The notes: generated by a model from the letters alone, not told the origin. Counted from the first letter of the stretch, positions 55,736-64,000 are shown. The stretch: 64,000 nt of DNA from Pseudomonas serboccidentalis (GCF_028830055.1 NZ_CP101655.1:124001-188000); one strand, 5' to 3'. Program-made: numbers and translations.

Positions 55736-57334
55736 TTAATCGATACTGACGCCCGAAAACACGTTGCGACCGAAGGGGCTGACCTTGAAGCCTTCAACCC
55801 TGGCGCTTAACGGCTGGTTGACCGTCGAGTGGGCGACAGGCGTGATCGGCACTTGCTGCTTGAGCAACTGCTGCGCCTGTTTGTAGAGCGTGGTGCGCTG
55901 GTCGCGGTCGGTGACGACCTTGGCCTCTTTGATCAGCTTGTCGTACGCCGGGTCGCACCACATGGAGTAGTTGTTGCCGCCAATGGCGTCGCAGCTGTAC
56001 AGGGTGCCCAGCCAGTTGTCCGGGTCCCCGTTGTCGCCGGTCCAGCCGATCAGGCTGATGTCGTGCTCGCCATTCTTGGTGCGCTTGATGTACTCGCCCC
56101 ATTCGTAGCTGACGATCTTCACTTTCAGACCGATTTTGGCCCAGTCCGCCTGGAGCATTTCGGCCATCAGTTTGGCGTTCGGGTTGTACGGACGCTGTAC
56201 CGGCATCGCCCACAGGGTGATTTCGGTGCCTTCTTTCACGCCGGCAGCCTTGAGCAGCTCTTTGGCTTTTTCCGGGTTGTAGGCGGCGTCTTTGATGCTG
56301 TCGTCGTAGGACCACTGGGTCGGCGGCATGGCGTTGACGGCCAGTTGGCCGGCGCCTTGATAAACAGCGTTGAGAATCCCCTGTTTATTCACCGCCATGT
56401 CCAGCGCCTGGCGCACTTCGAGCTGGTCGAAGGGTTTGTGGCGCACGTTGTAGGCGATGTAACCGAGGTTGAAACCCGGCTTGGTGATCAGTTGCAGTTT
56501 CGGGTCGGCCTTCAGCGCTTCGACATCGGCAGGGCGCGGGTGCAGGGTGATCTGGCATTCGCCGGCCTTGAGCTTCTGCACGCGCACCGAAGCGTCGGTG
56601 TTGATCGCGAAGATCAGGTTCTTCAGCTTGACCCGGCTCGGGTCCCAGTAATGCTCGTTGCCGGTGTAGCGGATATTCGAGTCTTTCTGATAGCTCTTGA
56701 ACACGAACGGCCCGGTACCGACCGGCTTCTGGTTGATGTCGCTCGGCTTGCCTTCGGCCAGCAGCTTGTCGGCGTATTCGGCGGACAGGATGGCGGCGAA
56801 GCTCATGGCGATGTTCTGGATGAACGCGGCGTCGACGCTGTTGAGCGTGAACTCCACGGTCAGCGGCCCGGTCTTTTCGACCTTGGCGATGTTCTTGTTC
56901 AGGCTCATCCCGTTGAAGTACGGGAACTCGGTCGGATAAGCCTTACGAAATGGCTGTTGCGGATCGAGCATGCGGTTGAACGTGAACAGCACGTCGTCGG
57001 CGTTGAAATCACGCGTCGGTTTGAAGTACGGCGTTGTATGAAATTTCACCCCTTCACGCAGGTGAAAGGTGTACTTGAGACCATCCTCGGAAATATCCCA
57101 CTTGGTTGCCAGGCCCGGTACGACATTGGTCGCGCCTTTTTCGAATTCAACCAGACGGTTGTACAGCGGCTCGGCGGCGTCGTTATCGGTCGCGGTCGTG
57201 TATTGCGCGGTATCAAAACCGGCCGGGCTGCCTTCGGAGCAGAACACCAGACTGTTGCTGGCGGCGTAACTGGCGGACGTGGCGGCCAACAGGCCGGCGC
57301 CCAGCAATGCGGAAAAAATCAAGGTATGGCGCAT
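55736..57334 (-). CDS. Dipeptide-binding protein, paralogue 2
   Basis: This 532-residue periplasmic binding protein of family 5 has a signal peptide cut near TSASYA and a mature start SNSLVFCSEGSPAGFD. The segment ATKWDISEDGLKYTFHLREG is intact. Conserved peptide-cleft blocks NAMPPTQWSYDDSIKDA and GWTGDNGDPDNWLGTLYSC are present. It is close to paralogues 3 and 4, more distant from the dppA next to dppB. AGGGAG supports the ATG at 57334. It has no ABC genes of its own and presumably shares DppBCDF. Confidence 0.92.
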   Translation of the reverse strand: MRHTLIFSALLGAGLLAATSASYAASNSLVFCSEGSPAGFDTAQYTTATDNDAAEPLYNRLVEFEKGATNVVPGLATKWDISEDGLKYTFHLREGVKFHTTPYFKPTRDFNADDVLFTFNRMLDPQQPFRKAYPTEFPYFNGMSLNKNIAKVEKTGPLTVEFTLNSVDAAFIQNIAMSFAAILSAEYADKLLAEGKPSDINQKPVGTGPFVFKSYQKDSNIRYTGNEHYWDPSRVKLKNLIFAINTDASVRVQKLKAGECQITLHPRPADVEALKADPKLQLITKPGFNLGYIAYNVRHKPFDQLEVRQALDMAVNKQGILNAVYQGAGQLAVNAMPPTQWSYDDSIKDAAYNPEKAKELLKAAGVKEGTEITLWAMPVQRPYNPNAKLMAEMLQADWAKIGLKVKIVSYEWGEYIKRTKNGEHDISLIGWTGDNGDPDNWLGTLYSCDAIGGNNYSMWCDPAYDKLIKEAKVVTDRDQRTTLYKQAQQLLKQQVPITPVAHSTVNQPLSARVEGFKVSPFGRNVFSGVSID

Positions 57335-57634
57335 GACGCTCCCTCTTTTTGTAGTGTTGTTCAATGCACCGCTATCCCGTCCAGGGACGTTGAGGTGCAT
57401 TGAGCTCAATCCAGCACGTACGGCAAGCCGGTGGCCCACGCAGAAGCTGGTCAGAACCCGACGGTAGGGGCCGTGGGTCTGGCAGTAAATGCGTAATTGC
57501 CTGAAAACTCGTAGGAAAAGTCGACACGTCCTCTGCCGCTGCAGTCATCCGCAGCGGAATTGGCTGTAGGCAAATTCCTGACTTCCCGGCAGCTAAAACA
57601 ACGGCGACGTCACGAACGTCGCCGTTGCAATGGC
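57335..57634. other. Gap between paralogues 2 and 3
   Basis: These 300 bp are without a gene. They hold a terminator for paralogue 3 (57598-57628), a second 7-bp hairpin CCGCTGC/GCAGCGG near 57536-57557, and presumably the promoter of paralogue 2. Confidence 0.6.
57598..57628 (-). terminator. Terminator after paralogue 3
   Basis: A perfect 11-bp stem AACGGCGACGT/ACGTCGCCGTT with a 5-nt loop is followed on the minus strand by GTTTTAGC. Confidence 0.85.
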
Positions 57635-59260
57635 TTATTTGCTGACGCTGACGCCGTAGAAGGAATTCAAGCCGAATGGGCTGATCTTGAAATCCTGCAC
57701 GTTGGCGCGCATGGGTTGGAACACCGTCGAGTGAGCGATAGGTGTGTAGGGCACAGCATCTTTGAGGACGTGTTGCGCCTGTTTGTACAGTTCGGTGCGC
57801 TTGGCCTGATCGGTGGTGCGCTTGGCATCCTTGACGAGACCGTCGTACTTCTTGTCGCACCACTTGGAGAAGTTGTTGCCATTGAGCGAGTCGCAGCCGA
57901 ACAGCACGTTCAGCCAGTTGTCCGGATCACCATTGTCACCGCTCCAGCCAATCAGCATGGCCTGGTTCTCGCCACCTTTGGAGCGCTTGATGTACTCGCC
58001 CCACTCGTAGCTGGTGATCTTCACGTTCAGGCCGATCTTCTTCCAGTCGGACTGGAGCATTTCAGCCATCAGCTTGGCGTTCGGGTTGTACGGACGCTGC
58101 ACCGGCATCGCCCACAGAACGATCTCGGTACCTTCCTTGACGCCAGCTTCCTTGAGCAGTTGCTTGGCTTTTTCAGGGTCGTACTTGGCGTCCTTGATGG
58201 TGGTGTCGTAGGACCACTGGGTCGGCGGCATGGCGTTGACGGCCAACTGGCCGGCGCCCTGGTAAACCGAATCGATGATCTGCGGCTTGTTCACCGCCAT
58301 GTCCAGCGCCTGGCGCACGCGCAGGTCAGCCAGCGGGTTAGGCTCGTTGCTGCCCTTGACCTTGTCCATCACGTTGTAGGCGATGTAGCCCAGGTTGAAA
58401 CCGGCCTGGTCAGGCATCTTCAGGGTCTTGTCGGCTTTCAGCGCCGCGAGATCCGCCGGACGCGGGAAGAGGGTGACCTGGCACTCGTTCTTTTTCAGCT
58501 TCTGGATGCGCACCGACGGGTCGGTGGTGATAGCGAAGATCAGGTTGTCGATCTTCACGTCTTCAGGTTTCCAGTAGTCCTTGTTGCCGGTGTAGCGAAT
58601 GTTCGAGTCTTTCTGATAGCTCTTGAACACGAACGGGCCAGTGCCGATCGGCTTCTGGTTGATGTCGGCGGCCTTGCCTTCCTTGAGCAACTGAGCGGCG
58701 TACTCGGCGGACTGGATCGAGGCAAAGCTCATGGCCATGTTCTGGATGAACGCAGCGTCGACTTCTTTGAGGGAGAACTTGACGGTGTTGTCGTCGACTT
58801 TCTCGATCTTGGTGATGTTGGTGTCCATCCCCATGTCGGTGAAGTACGGGAATTCGGTCGGGTACGCCTTACGGAACGGGTCATCCTTGTTAATCATGCG
58901 ATTAAAGGTGAACAGCACGTCGTCGGCGTTGAAGTTACGAGTCGGCTTGAAATACGGGGTGGTGTGGAACTTGACGCCTTCACGCAGGTGGAAGGTGTAG
59001 GTCAGGCCATCCGGGGAAATGTCCCAGCTGGTGGCGAGGCCCGGGATAACGGCGGTGCCGCCACGCTCGAACTGGCTCAGACGGTTGAACATGGTTTCGG
59101 CTGAGGCGTCGAAGTCGGTTCCGGTGGTGTACTGGCCTGGATCAAAACCGGCCGGGCTCCCTTCGGAGCAGAACACCAGGTTAGTCGCAGCGGTTGCGAA
59201 AGGTGCGGAGGCTAACAAGCCTGCGCCGACTAAAAACGGAATGACCGCGTGTTTAAGCAT
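57635..59260 (-). CDS. Dipeptide-binding protein, paralogue 3
   Basis: The 541-residue family 5 binding protein has a signal peptide cut near PFATA and a mature start ATNLVFCSEGSPAGFDPGQY. It shares cleft blocks with paralogues 2 and 4 (NAMPPTQWSYDTTIKDA, GWSGDNGDPDNWLN). It has a small insertion near residue 305 (MDKVKGSNEPNPLADLRV) not seen in the others. I start at 59260 (MLKHAV); the 24-bp longer in-frame start is weaker. GAGG lies about 6 nt upstream. Confidence 0.92.
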   Translation of the reverse strand: MLKHAVIPFLVGAGLLASAPFATAATNLVFCSEGSPAGFDPGQYTTGTDFDASAETMFNRLSQFERGGTAVIPGLATSWDISPDGLTYTFHLREGVKFHTTPYFKPTRNFNADDVLFTFNRMINKDDPFRKAYPTEFPYFTDMGMDTNITKIEKVDDNTVKFSLKEVDAAFIQNMAMSFASIQSAEYAAQLLKEGKAADINQKPIGTGPFVFKSYQKDSNIRYTGNKDYWKPEDVKIDNLIFAITTDPSVRIQKLKKNECQVTLFPRPADLAALKADKTLKMPDQAGFNLGYIAYNVMDKVKGSNEPNPLADLRVRQALDMAVNKPQIIDSVYQGAGQLAVNAMPPTQWSYDTTIKDAKYDPEKAKQLLKEAGVKEGTEIVLWAMPVQRPYNPNAKLMAEMLQSDWKKIGLNVKITSYEWGEYIKRSKGGENQAMLIGWSGDNGDPDNWLNVLFGCDSLNGNNFSKWCDKKYDGLVKDAKRTTDQAKRTELYKQAQHVLKDAVPYTPIAHSTVFQPMRANVQDFKISPFGLNSFYGVSVSK

Positions 59261-59520
59261 GTTGGCCTCATGATTTGTTGTCATTTTTTAATATTGAGGT
59301 ACGACCTCGTGAGTCGTGCCTGCGGATACTTATGCAGGGGCCATACCCAATGCAAGATCCAGAGCGACTGCCGGCCTCAAAGCGTGGCACGAACGTACCT
59401 TAATGTCGCATTTGTATAAGAGTTGACGCATTTGACCGTTTGCGGGTGTTTTTAACGGTGCAAATGAAGCCCCAAAACGGTGCGTTGGTCACGTTGTGCG
59501 CGCCGCCTTGGGGCCCGGTG
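59261..59520. other. Gap between paralogues 3 and 4
   Basis: About 260 bp are non-coding and likely hold the promoter of paralogue 3. A loose inverted pair GCCCCAA/TTGGGGC (59469/59508) near the end of paralogue 4 could be its transcript end. Nothing else stands out. Confidence 0.5.
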
Positions 59521-61122
59521 TTACCTATTTATACCCACGCCGTAGAAGGGTGTGAGGCCAAACGGGCTGATCTTGAAGTCGGTCACTTCCTTGCGCAGCG
59601 GCTGGAACACCGTGGAGTTGGCAATCGGCGTGATCGGCACCTGCTGTTTAAGGATCAATTGCGCCTGTTGATACAGTTTTACCCGTTGCGCCTTGTCGGT
59701 CGTCACCTTGGCCTGCTGCACGAGTTTGTCGTAGGCCGGGTCGCACCACTTGGCGTAGTTGCTGCCCTTGACCGCCGCGCAGCTGTAGAGCACGCCGAGC
59801 CAGTTGTCCGGGTCGCCGTTGTCGCCGGTCCAACCGTAGATCATCGCGTCGTGTTCGCCATTCTTGGCGCGCTTGATGTACTCGCCCCATTCATAGCTGA
59901 CGATATTGGCCTTGATCCCGATCCTGTCCCAGTCCTGCTGGATCATCTGCGCCGACATCCGCGCATTCGGGTTGGAGGCGCGCTGCACGGTCATCGCCCA
60001 CAAGTTGATGGTGGTACCCGGTGCAACCCCGGCTTCCTTGAGTAGCGCCTTGGCTTTCACCGGATCGTAAGGCGCGTCCTTGATGTTCGGGTCATACGAC
60101 CATTGCGCAGGTGGCAAGGCGTTTTGTGCCAACTGGCCGGCACTCTGGTAAACGGCTTTGATGATCGCCGGTTTGTCGATGGCCATGTCCAGCGCCTGAC
60201 GGACCTTGAGCTGATCCAGCGGCGGATGGGTGGTGTTGTAGGCGAGGAAGCCGAGGTTGAAACCGGCCTGCTTGAGCACGCGCAGGTTCGGGTCCTTTTC
60301 CATCACTTCGATGTCAGCCGGGCGCGGGTAGCCGCTGACCTGGCATTCACCGGCCTTGAGTTTCTGCAGGCGTACGGCGGCGTCGGGGGTGATCGAGAAG
60401 ATCAGGTTGTCGATCTTCACGTCTTCGGGTTTCCAGTAGGCCTTGTTGGCGGCGTAGCGGATCTGCGAATCCTTCTGGTAGCGCTTGAACACGAACGGGC
60501 CGGTGCCCACCGGTTTCTGATTGAGGTCGGCGGCTTTGCCTTCCTTTAACAGTTGGGCGGCGTATTCGGCCGATTGCACCGAGGCGAAGCTCATGGCGAG
60601 GTTTTGCACGAACGCGGCGTCGACGTTGTTCAGGTTGAAGCGCACGGTGTTGTCGTCGAGTTTTTCTACCGACTTGATGGTGGTGTTCAGGCCCATGTCG
60701 GTGAAGTACGGGGACTCGGCGGGGTAGGCCTTGCGGAAGGCGTTGTCCGGGTCGAGCAGGCGCTGGAAGGTGAACAGCACGTCGTCGGCGTTGAAGTCGC
60801 GGGTCGGGGTGAAATATTCCGTTGTGTGGAATTTCACGCCTTGGCGTAGGTGGAAGGTGTATTGCAGGCCGTCGCTGGAAACGTCCCATTTTGTCGCCAG
60901 ACCGGGTTCGATGTCGGTGCCGCCGCGCTGGAATTGGGTGAGGCGGTTGAAGACGGTTTCGGCGGAGGCGTCGAAGTCGGTGCCGCTGGTGTATTGGCTG
61001 GGGTCGAAGCCTGCGGGGCTGGCTTCGGAGCAGTAGACCAGGGTGGTGGCTGCGTTGGCGATCGGGGCGATGGCGGTGAGTGCGAGGGTGATTAGTAGTG
61101 GTTTTAGGGTGGATCTTTCCAT
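59521..61122 (-). CDS. Dipeptide-binding protein, paralogue 4
   Basis: The 533-residue family 5 binding protein has a signal peptide cut near IANA and a mature start ATTLVYCSEASPAGFDPSQY. Conserved blocks include QNALPPAQWSYDPNIKDA and GWTGDNGDPDNWLGVLYSC. The start is the ATG at 61122, with GGGGA upstream. The frame stays open 276 bp further, into the dispersed repeat, but that extension (KTFWLLLGRLPKVTRRKGG) is repeat-derived. It is the most upstream gene of the minus-strand dpp cluster. Confidence 0.92.
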   Translation of the reverse strand: MERSTLKPLLITLALTAIAPIANAATTLVYCSEASPAGFDPSQYTSGTDFDASAETVFNRLTQFQRGGTDIEPGLATKWDVSSDGLQYTFHLRQGVKFHTTEYFTPTRDFNADDVLFTFQRLLDPDNAFRKAYPAESPYFTDMGLNTTIKSVEKLDDNTVRFNLNNVDAAFVQNLAMSFASVQSAEYAAQLLKEGKAADLNQKPVGTGPFVFKRYQKDSQIRYAANKAYWKPEDVKIDNLIFSITPDAAVRLQKLKAGECQVSGYPRPADIEVMEKDPNLRVLKQAGFNLGFLAYNTTHPPLDQLKVRQALDMAIDKPAIIKAVYQSAGQLAQNALPPAQWSYDPNIKDAPYDPVKAKALLKEAGVAPGTTINLWAMTVQRASNPNARMSAQMIQQDWDRIGIKANIVSYEWGEYIKRAKNGEHDAMIYGWTGDNGDPDNWLGVLYSCAAVKGSNYAKWCDPAYDKLVQQAKVTTDKAQRVKLYQQAQLILKQQVPITPIANSTVFQPLRKEVTDFKISPFGLTPFYGVGINR

Positions 61123-61239
61123 GGAGTCCCCAGGATTTGGAGGTGGTTGTTTGTTGAGGTTAGCGGGGATTTGGGGGTGTTCGGAAATATCGTTTTTCCT
61201 GCTGAGATATCTATCTCGGTATATGTGGCGGCTTTTGTC

Positions 61240-61560
61240 GGGTACATATCCGTTGCTGCGGTAACGGCGGCTTAGGGTTCCGCCCTTACGGCGGGTCACT
61301 TTTGGCAAACGCCCCAAAAGTAACCAAAAAGTCTTGCCCCAGCGTACGGCCCTCGCTGGGGCTCGGGTTCCTTCGCTACGGGACTCATCCGGGGGCATCG
61401 CCTACGGTTTGCTTCGCTGCACCTCCTCTCGATGTGTTCGACTTCGTCGAACGGTCGCTGCGCTCCCACCCCCGGATGAATCCCTCCACTCAGCCTGCCG
61501 AAGGGGCCTGTGAATCAAGATCAAGATCAAGAGCTGCAGCCGAGCTAACGCTCATCCTGT
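61240..61560 (+). repeat. Dispersed repeat of about 300 bp, copy 2
   Basis: A diverged second copy of the block at 45837-46138, in the same orientation, shares GCCTACGGTTTGCTTCGCTG, CACCTCCTCTCG and the terminal GAGCTAACGCTCATCCTG. It sits upstream of paralogue 4. Frames crossing it resemble short hypothetical proteins but lack translation signals. Confidence 0.8.
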
Positions 61561-61652
61561 TGAGTGGGGCGGCTGTGCCGCATGGGCTTACTCAAATCAA
61601 AACTGTGGGGCCTGCCAGCTGACTAATCTCTAACTGAATACACCCAGTCCCC

Positions 61653-61746
61653 CTGTAGGAGCTGCCGAAGGCTGCGATCTTTTGATTTTGCTTTTGAGTG
61701 TGAAAAGCCAAGGTCAAAAGATCGCAGCCTTCGGCAGCTCCTACAG
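61653..61746. repeat. REP pair (REPIN), GCCGAAGGC variant in both halves
   Basis: Inverted halves GTAGGAGCTGCCGAAGGCTG and its complement are about 30 bp apart and match in variant type. Confidence 0.88.
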
Positions 61747-62080
61747 CGAGTGTGGTTGTGTTTAAAAGTGTGTTGGATAACCAGAACCTTCCCACAAGGT
61801 TTTCAGGTTGTCCGTCGGACGCCGGCTCTCTAGCCTTGGGTTGTCGCTGAAAACTCGGCGATCGGGTGTGAGAACCCATAGGAACTGTTAATCCACAATC
61901 AGTACCACCATAATTGCCGCCGGCATTTCTGCTGCTCGCAATGTTTTATGGCGGCTGTGTGCGGGCGGGCTTCGGTCCGGCCGGGCTTGTTCCTACCGGT
62001 TTCTCACCCCGCACATTGCTGCCACCACTCCGCCGCGTGAGAAACGGCAAGTGAATGGCTATTGATTAGGAACGCTATCA
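61747..62080. other. Non-coding region upstream of the DUF6124 gene
   Basis: About 330 bp carry no gene or recognised motif. It presumably contains the promoter of the downstream small gene. Confidence 0.5.
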
Positions 62081-62440
62081 ATGTCCAAGCCTGTCCCCGA
62101 TCCACCTCCAGAAACAACCCCACTCGCCGAAGCCCTCCACGCCGAAGACCTCGCGAAAAACCGCGAAGCCATAAAGCGCGCCCTCGATTTCTACCTCAGT
62201 CCCGAAGCCACAAAACCACGCCCACCCAGCTCGATGTTCCTCGTCCATCCAGGCATCGACACCGAAAGTCTGTTGGCGCACGCCTGTGAATCCCTGGCGT
62301 CGGCCAACACCATGGCCAGCGATTTCGCTGATCAACTCAGTCGCCCGCAACGCAATACGGCGCTGGCGATCCAGCAGATCATCATGCTGGCTGAACTGGC
62401 GGTGAACCGCGCGCTGGATCAGGTTGATCCGCAGACCTGA
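62081..62440 (+). CDS. DUF6124 (formerly DUF3077-like) family protein
   Basis: The 119-residue cytoplasmic protein belongs to a small family common in pseudomonads. It has a variable Pro-rich N-terminus, then LDFYLSPE, SMFLVHPGIDTESLLAHACESLASANTMASDFADQLS and the C-terminal helix ALAIQQIIMLAELAVNRALDQVDP. Its function is unknown. The start has a weak ribosome binding site (AGGAACGCTATCA). It lies between REP elements. Confidence 0.8.
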   Translation: MSKPVPDPPPETTPLAEALHAEDLAKNREAIKRALDFYLSPEATKPRPPSSMFLVHPGIDTESLLAHACESLASANTMASDFADQLSRPQRNTALAIQQIIMLAELAVNRALDQVDPQT

Positions 62441-62455
62441 GACCGCGTCATCGTT

Positions 62456-62523
62456 CATCGCGAGCAGGCTCACTCCTACATTTGGAATGGGTTACCCCTG
62501 TAGGAGTGAGCCTGCTCGCGATG
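62456..62523. repeat. REP pair, GTAGGAGTGAGCCTGC type, short spacer
   Basis: Head-to-head inverted copies are only 17 bp apart, with GTAGG ends facing inward. Cores are identical to those at 26647 and 40185. Confidence 0.87.
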
Positions 62524-62555
62524 GCACCAGATGAGTCACCAAAAATCCCAGACAC

Positions 62556-62594
62556 AAAAAAACCGGCGATCATTCACGGATCGCCGGTTTCTCA
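62556..62594 (-). terminator. Terminator of the SIMPL gene
   Basis: A perfect 12-bp stem AAACCGGCGATC/GATCGCCGGTTT with a 7-nt loop is followed on the minus strand by a TTTTT run. Confidence 0.9.
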
Positions 62595-62610
62595 TTCAGC
62601 CCACATCAAC

Positions 62611-63327
62611 TCACTGCATCAACACTTCAATCGAGCCATCGGCGGTCAGGCTGACCTGGCTGGTGCCGGCTTCGACTTCCGGTGTGACCGGTGCTGAATC
62701 CATGCCAGCGGCTTTCATCATCATTGGGGCGCGCATGTACGGTTGTGGGTAGCCGTTGCTGTTGAGGTTCAGGTTGACGATTTTATAGCCCTTGCCGCCC
62801 AGTGCATCGGTGGCCAGTTGGGCGCGGGCCTTGAAGGCGCTGACGGCTTCTTTGAGCAGTTTGTCTTCGCTGGCCTTGCGGGTCGGCTCGGCGATGGCGA
62901 AGTCCATGCCGCCCATCTTCAGGTCGGTCAGCAGTTCGCCGGTGAGTTTGGACAGGGCCGCGAAGTCGGCGCTCTCCAGGCGCAGTTCGGCGCGTTCACG
63001 CCAGCCGGTGATTTTCTGGCCTTTGGTGTCGTAGATCGGGTAGCTGTTGCGGCTGCCCTGGCGCAGGGTGATGTCTTTGACTTGCTTGGCCTGGGCCAGT
63101 GCCTTGTTCATGGTGGTGCTGACGTCGGCGGCGAGTTTGGCCGGGTCGGTGTTTTGCTCTTCGGTGTAGAGCGTCACGATCATCAGGTCGCGGGCCACTT
63201 CCTGGCTGACTTCGGCACGCAGGGAAATCTGGTTGTAGTGCAACTCATCGGCGGCCAGGGCCGGAAGGCTGGCGACACTGCCGACGGTCAGAGCGAGAAG
63301 GGCGGCGCTGCGGCGAAAGGTGTGCAT
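62611..63327 (-). CDS. SIMPL-domain (DUF541) periplasmic protein
   Basis: The 238-residue exported protein has a signal peptide cut near LPALA and a SIMPL/DUF541 core: EVSQEVARDLMIVTLYTEEQ, ALAQAKQVKDITLRQGSRNSYPIYD, ELRLESADFAALSKL and the ending SLTADGSIEVLMQ. Family members (E. coli YggE type) are linked to envelope or oxidative stress, with no firm biochemical role. AAGGAG precedes the ATG. It neighbours the roxS-type gene, as in P. aeruginosa to my recollection. Confidence 0.9.
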   Translation of the reverse strand: MHTFRRSAALLALTVGSVASLPALAADELHYNQISLRAEVSQEVARDLMIVTLYTEEQNTDPAKLAADVSTTMNKALAQAKQVKDITLRQGSRNSYPIYDTKGQKITGWRERAELRLESADFAALSKLTGELLTDLKMGGMDFAIAEPTRKASEDKLLKEAVSAFKARAQLATDALGGKGYKIVNLNLNSNGYPQPYMRAPMMMKAAGMDSAPVTPEVEAGTSQVSLTADGSIEVLMQ

Positions 63328-63468
63328 GAAGGCTCCTTGAATAATGCGCAGGTGTTGGTTCGTCCCTGCGTGAAACCATCAGACTCTAGCTGCTGCGGTC
63401 CGGTTCGCCCAGTTACAACTTCTATACAGATGTCATGTCTGCACGTATTCCTTGAGCGAGTGAGATTT

Positions 63469-63603
63469 TTGTGGCGAGGGAGCTTGCTCCCGCTGGACTG
63501 CGAAGCAGGCCCAAAACCGGCAAACATGGTCTGCCAGAAATACCGCAGATACTTGATTTACGACTGCTTCGCAGCCGAGCGGGAGCAAGCTCCCTTGCCA
63601 CAG
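63469..63603. repeat. Long REP pair of a fourth class (GGCGAGGGAGCTTGCTCCCGC)
   Basis: Left GGCGAGGGAGCTTGCTCCCG and right CGGGAGCAAGCTCCCTTGCC are inverted, 134 bp end to end. Each is followed inside by CTGCGAAGCAG/CTGCTTCGCAG arms, giving a nested inverted repeat. The remainder of the region 63328-63739 shows no gene. Confidence 0.85.
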
Positions 63604-63739
63604 TCGATCTCGGACAGCCATGCGCAGTAGCCGATTTTACCGCCAGCGCCATGTGGTCGTTTGCCGCACTTTCGCCTCTCAAGGCCGCGGCTTGGTTATA
63701 CTCCGTGCGATTCGCCTGGAGCGCTCATCAGGAGAGCTC

Positions 63740-64000
63740 ATGCTCGCCCCCGTACAACTGACTTCCGCCACTCGCCAGAACCTCTGGCGGCTGACTTTTA
63801 TCCGCACCCTGGTGCTTGCCGCTCAGGCCGGTTCCGTCGGCCTGGCCTACTGGCTGCAATTGTTGCCGTTGCCGTGGGTGCAACTGGCGATGACCCTCGG
63901 CTGTTCGATTCTGCTCTGTGTATTCACCGCTGTGCGCTTGCGCACGTCGTGGCCGGTGACCGAGCTTGAATACGCCCTGCAACTGGCCTGCGATCTGGTG
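63740..64000 (+). CDS. roxS: Sensor histidine kinase N-terminus, RoxS/RegB/PrrB type (cut by window end)
   Basis: The first 87 codons of a membrane protein are present and open to the window edge. AGGAGA lies 6 nt before the ATG. Hydrophobic segments span about 22-40 and 47-66 (WVQLAMTLGCSILLCVF), with the preceding RegB-like NLWRLTFIRTLVLAAQAGSV. The position next to the SIMPL gene matches roxS of P. aeruginosa, a redox-responsive kinase paired with RoxR that controls alternative oxidase genes. The kinase core lies outside the window, so this rests on the N-terminus and synteny. Confidence 0.7.
   Translation, partial: MLAPVQLTSATRQNLWRLTFIRTLVLAAQAGSVGLAYWLQLLPLPWVQLAMTLGCSILLCVFTAVRLRTSWPVTELEYALQLACDLV

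Noticed and set aside
55829..57403. Long plus-strand frames opposite the dipeptide-binding proteins (also 57560-59104 and 52521-54053)
   Set aside because: They resemble each other only because the paralogues they shadow resemble each other; none has a start with a ribosome binding site or a recognised domain.
61123..61398. N-terminal extension of paralogue 4 reaching into the dispersed repeat
   Set aside because: The extension lacks a signal peptide and its sequence comes from the repeat; the internal ATG at 61122 gives a proper signal peptide and ribosome binding site.

Overview
The window is chromosomal DNA of a Pseudomonas, most likely of the P. fluorescens group. The evidence is high-GC coding DNA with Pseudomonas-type proteins, gene orders that follow P. 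aeruginosa blocks as I remember them (nadC-DUF1631-ampD-ampE; PepSY reductase-piuA-piuC-Sel1 protein; speC; dppFDCBA-opdP; SIMPL protein-roxS), and many paired REP hairpins of the kind typical of fluorescent pseudomonads. I see no phage, plasmid, IS element or CRISPR array.

Region 1 (1-10139) is housekeeping: the end of tpiA, secG, tRNA-Leu(GAG), initiator tRNA-fMet, then rimP-nusA-infB-rbfA-truB-rpsO-pnp, closed by a strong terminator, a REP pair and tRNA-Thr(CGT). The leaders of rimP, rpsO and pnp contain RNA hairpins consistent with attenuation, autoregulation or RNase processing. Region 2 (10147-19787) holds a secreted coiled-coil protein, a small acidic protein, nadC, a DUF1631 protein, ampD-ampE (peptidoglycan recycling), a chemoreceptor, a zinc-ribbon membrane protein and a TatD nuclease. 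Region 3 (19791-26640) is the fructose system: the repressor gene fruR is divergent from fruBKA, with a perfect Cra/FruR operator between them. Region 4 (26816-35093) contains a Tat-exported PhoD-type phosphatase and an iron-uptake block: a PepSY-flavoprotein reductase, the TonB-dependent receptor piuA, the dioxygenase piuC and a Sel1-repeat protein.

Region 5 (35094-38473) is an accessory insert between the Sel1 gene and speC. After a very AT-rich leader comes a 738-residue protein that I read as a natural fusion of the two subunits of an alpha-xenorhabdolysin (XaxA/XaxB, YaxA/YaxB) pore-forming toxin. It is followed by an unrecognised 292-residue gene and a strong bidirectional terminator. 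This is the best candidate in the window for something undescribed.

Region 6 (38489-46530) has ornithine decarboxylase (speC) with a terminator-like hairpin in its leader, a four-gene quaternary-amine (betaine/choline type) ABC transporter, prfC, and an 870-bp non-coding block of dispersed repeats including a 104-bp direct duplication. Region 7 (46637-61122) has an MFS transporter, a small acidic-tailed secreted protein, and a dipeptide uptake locus on the minus strand: dppBCDF, four paralogous periplasmic binding proteins and the OprD-family porin opdP. The psdR-mdpA pair that I recall from the P. aeruginosa locus is absent. Region 8 (61123-64000) has more dispersed repeats, a DUF6124 protein, a SIMPL-domain protein and the start of a roxS-type sensor kinase cut by the window edge.

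Family names come from recognising the protein sequences; no database search was run.
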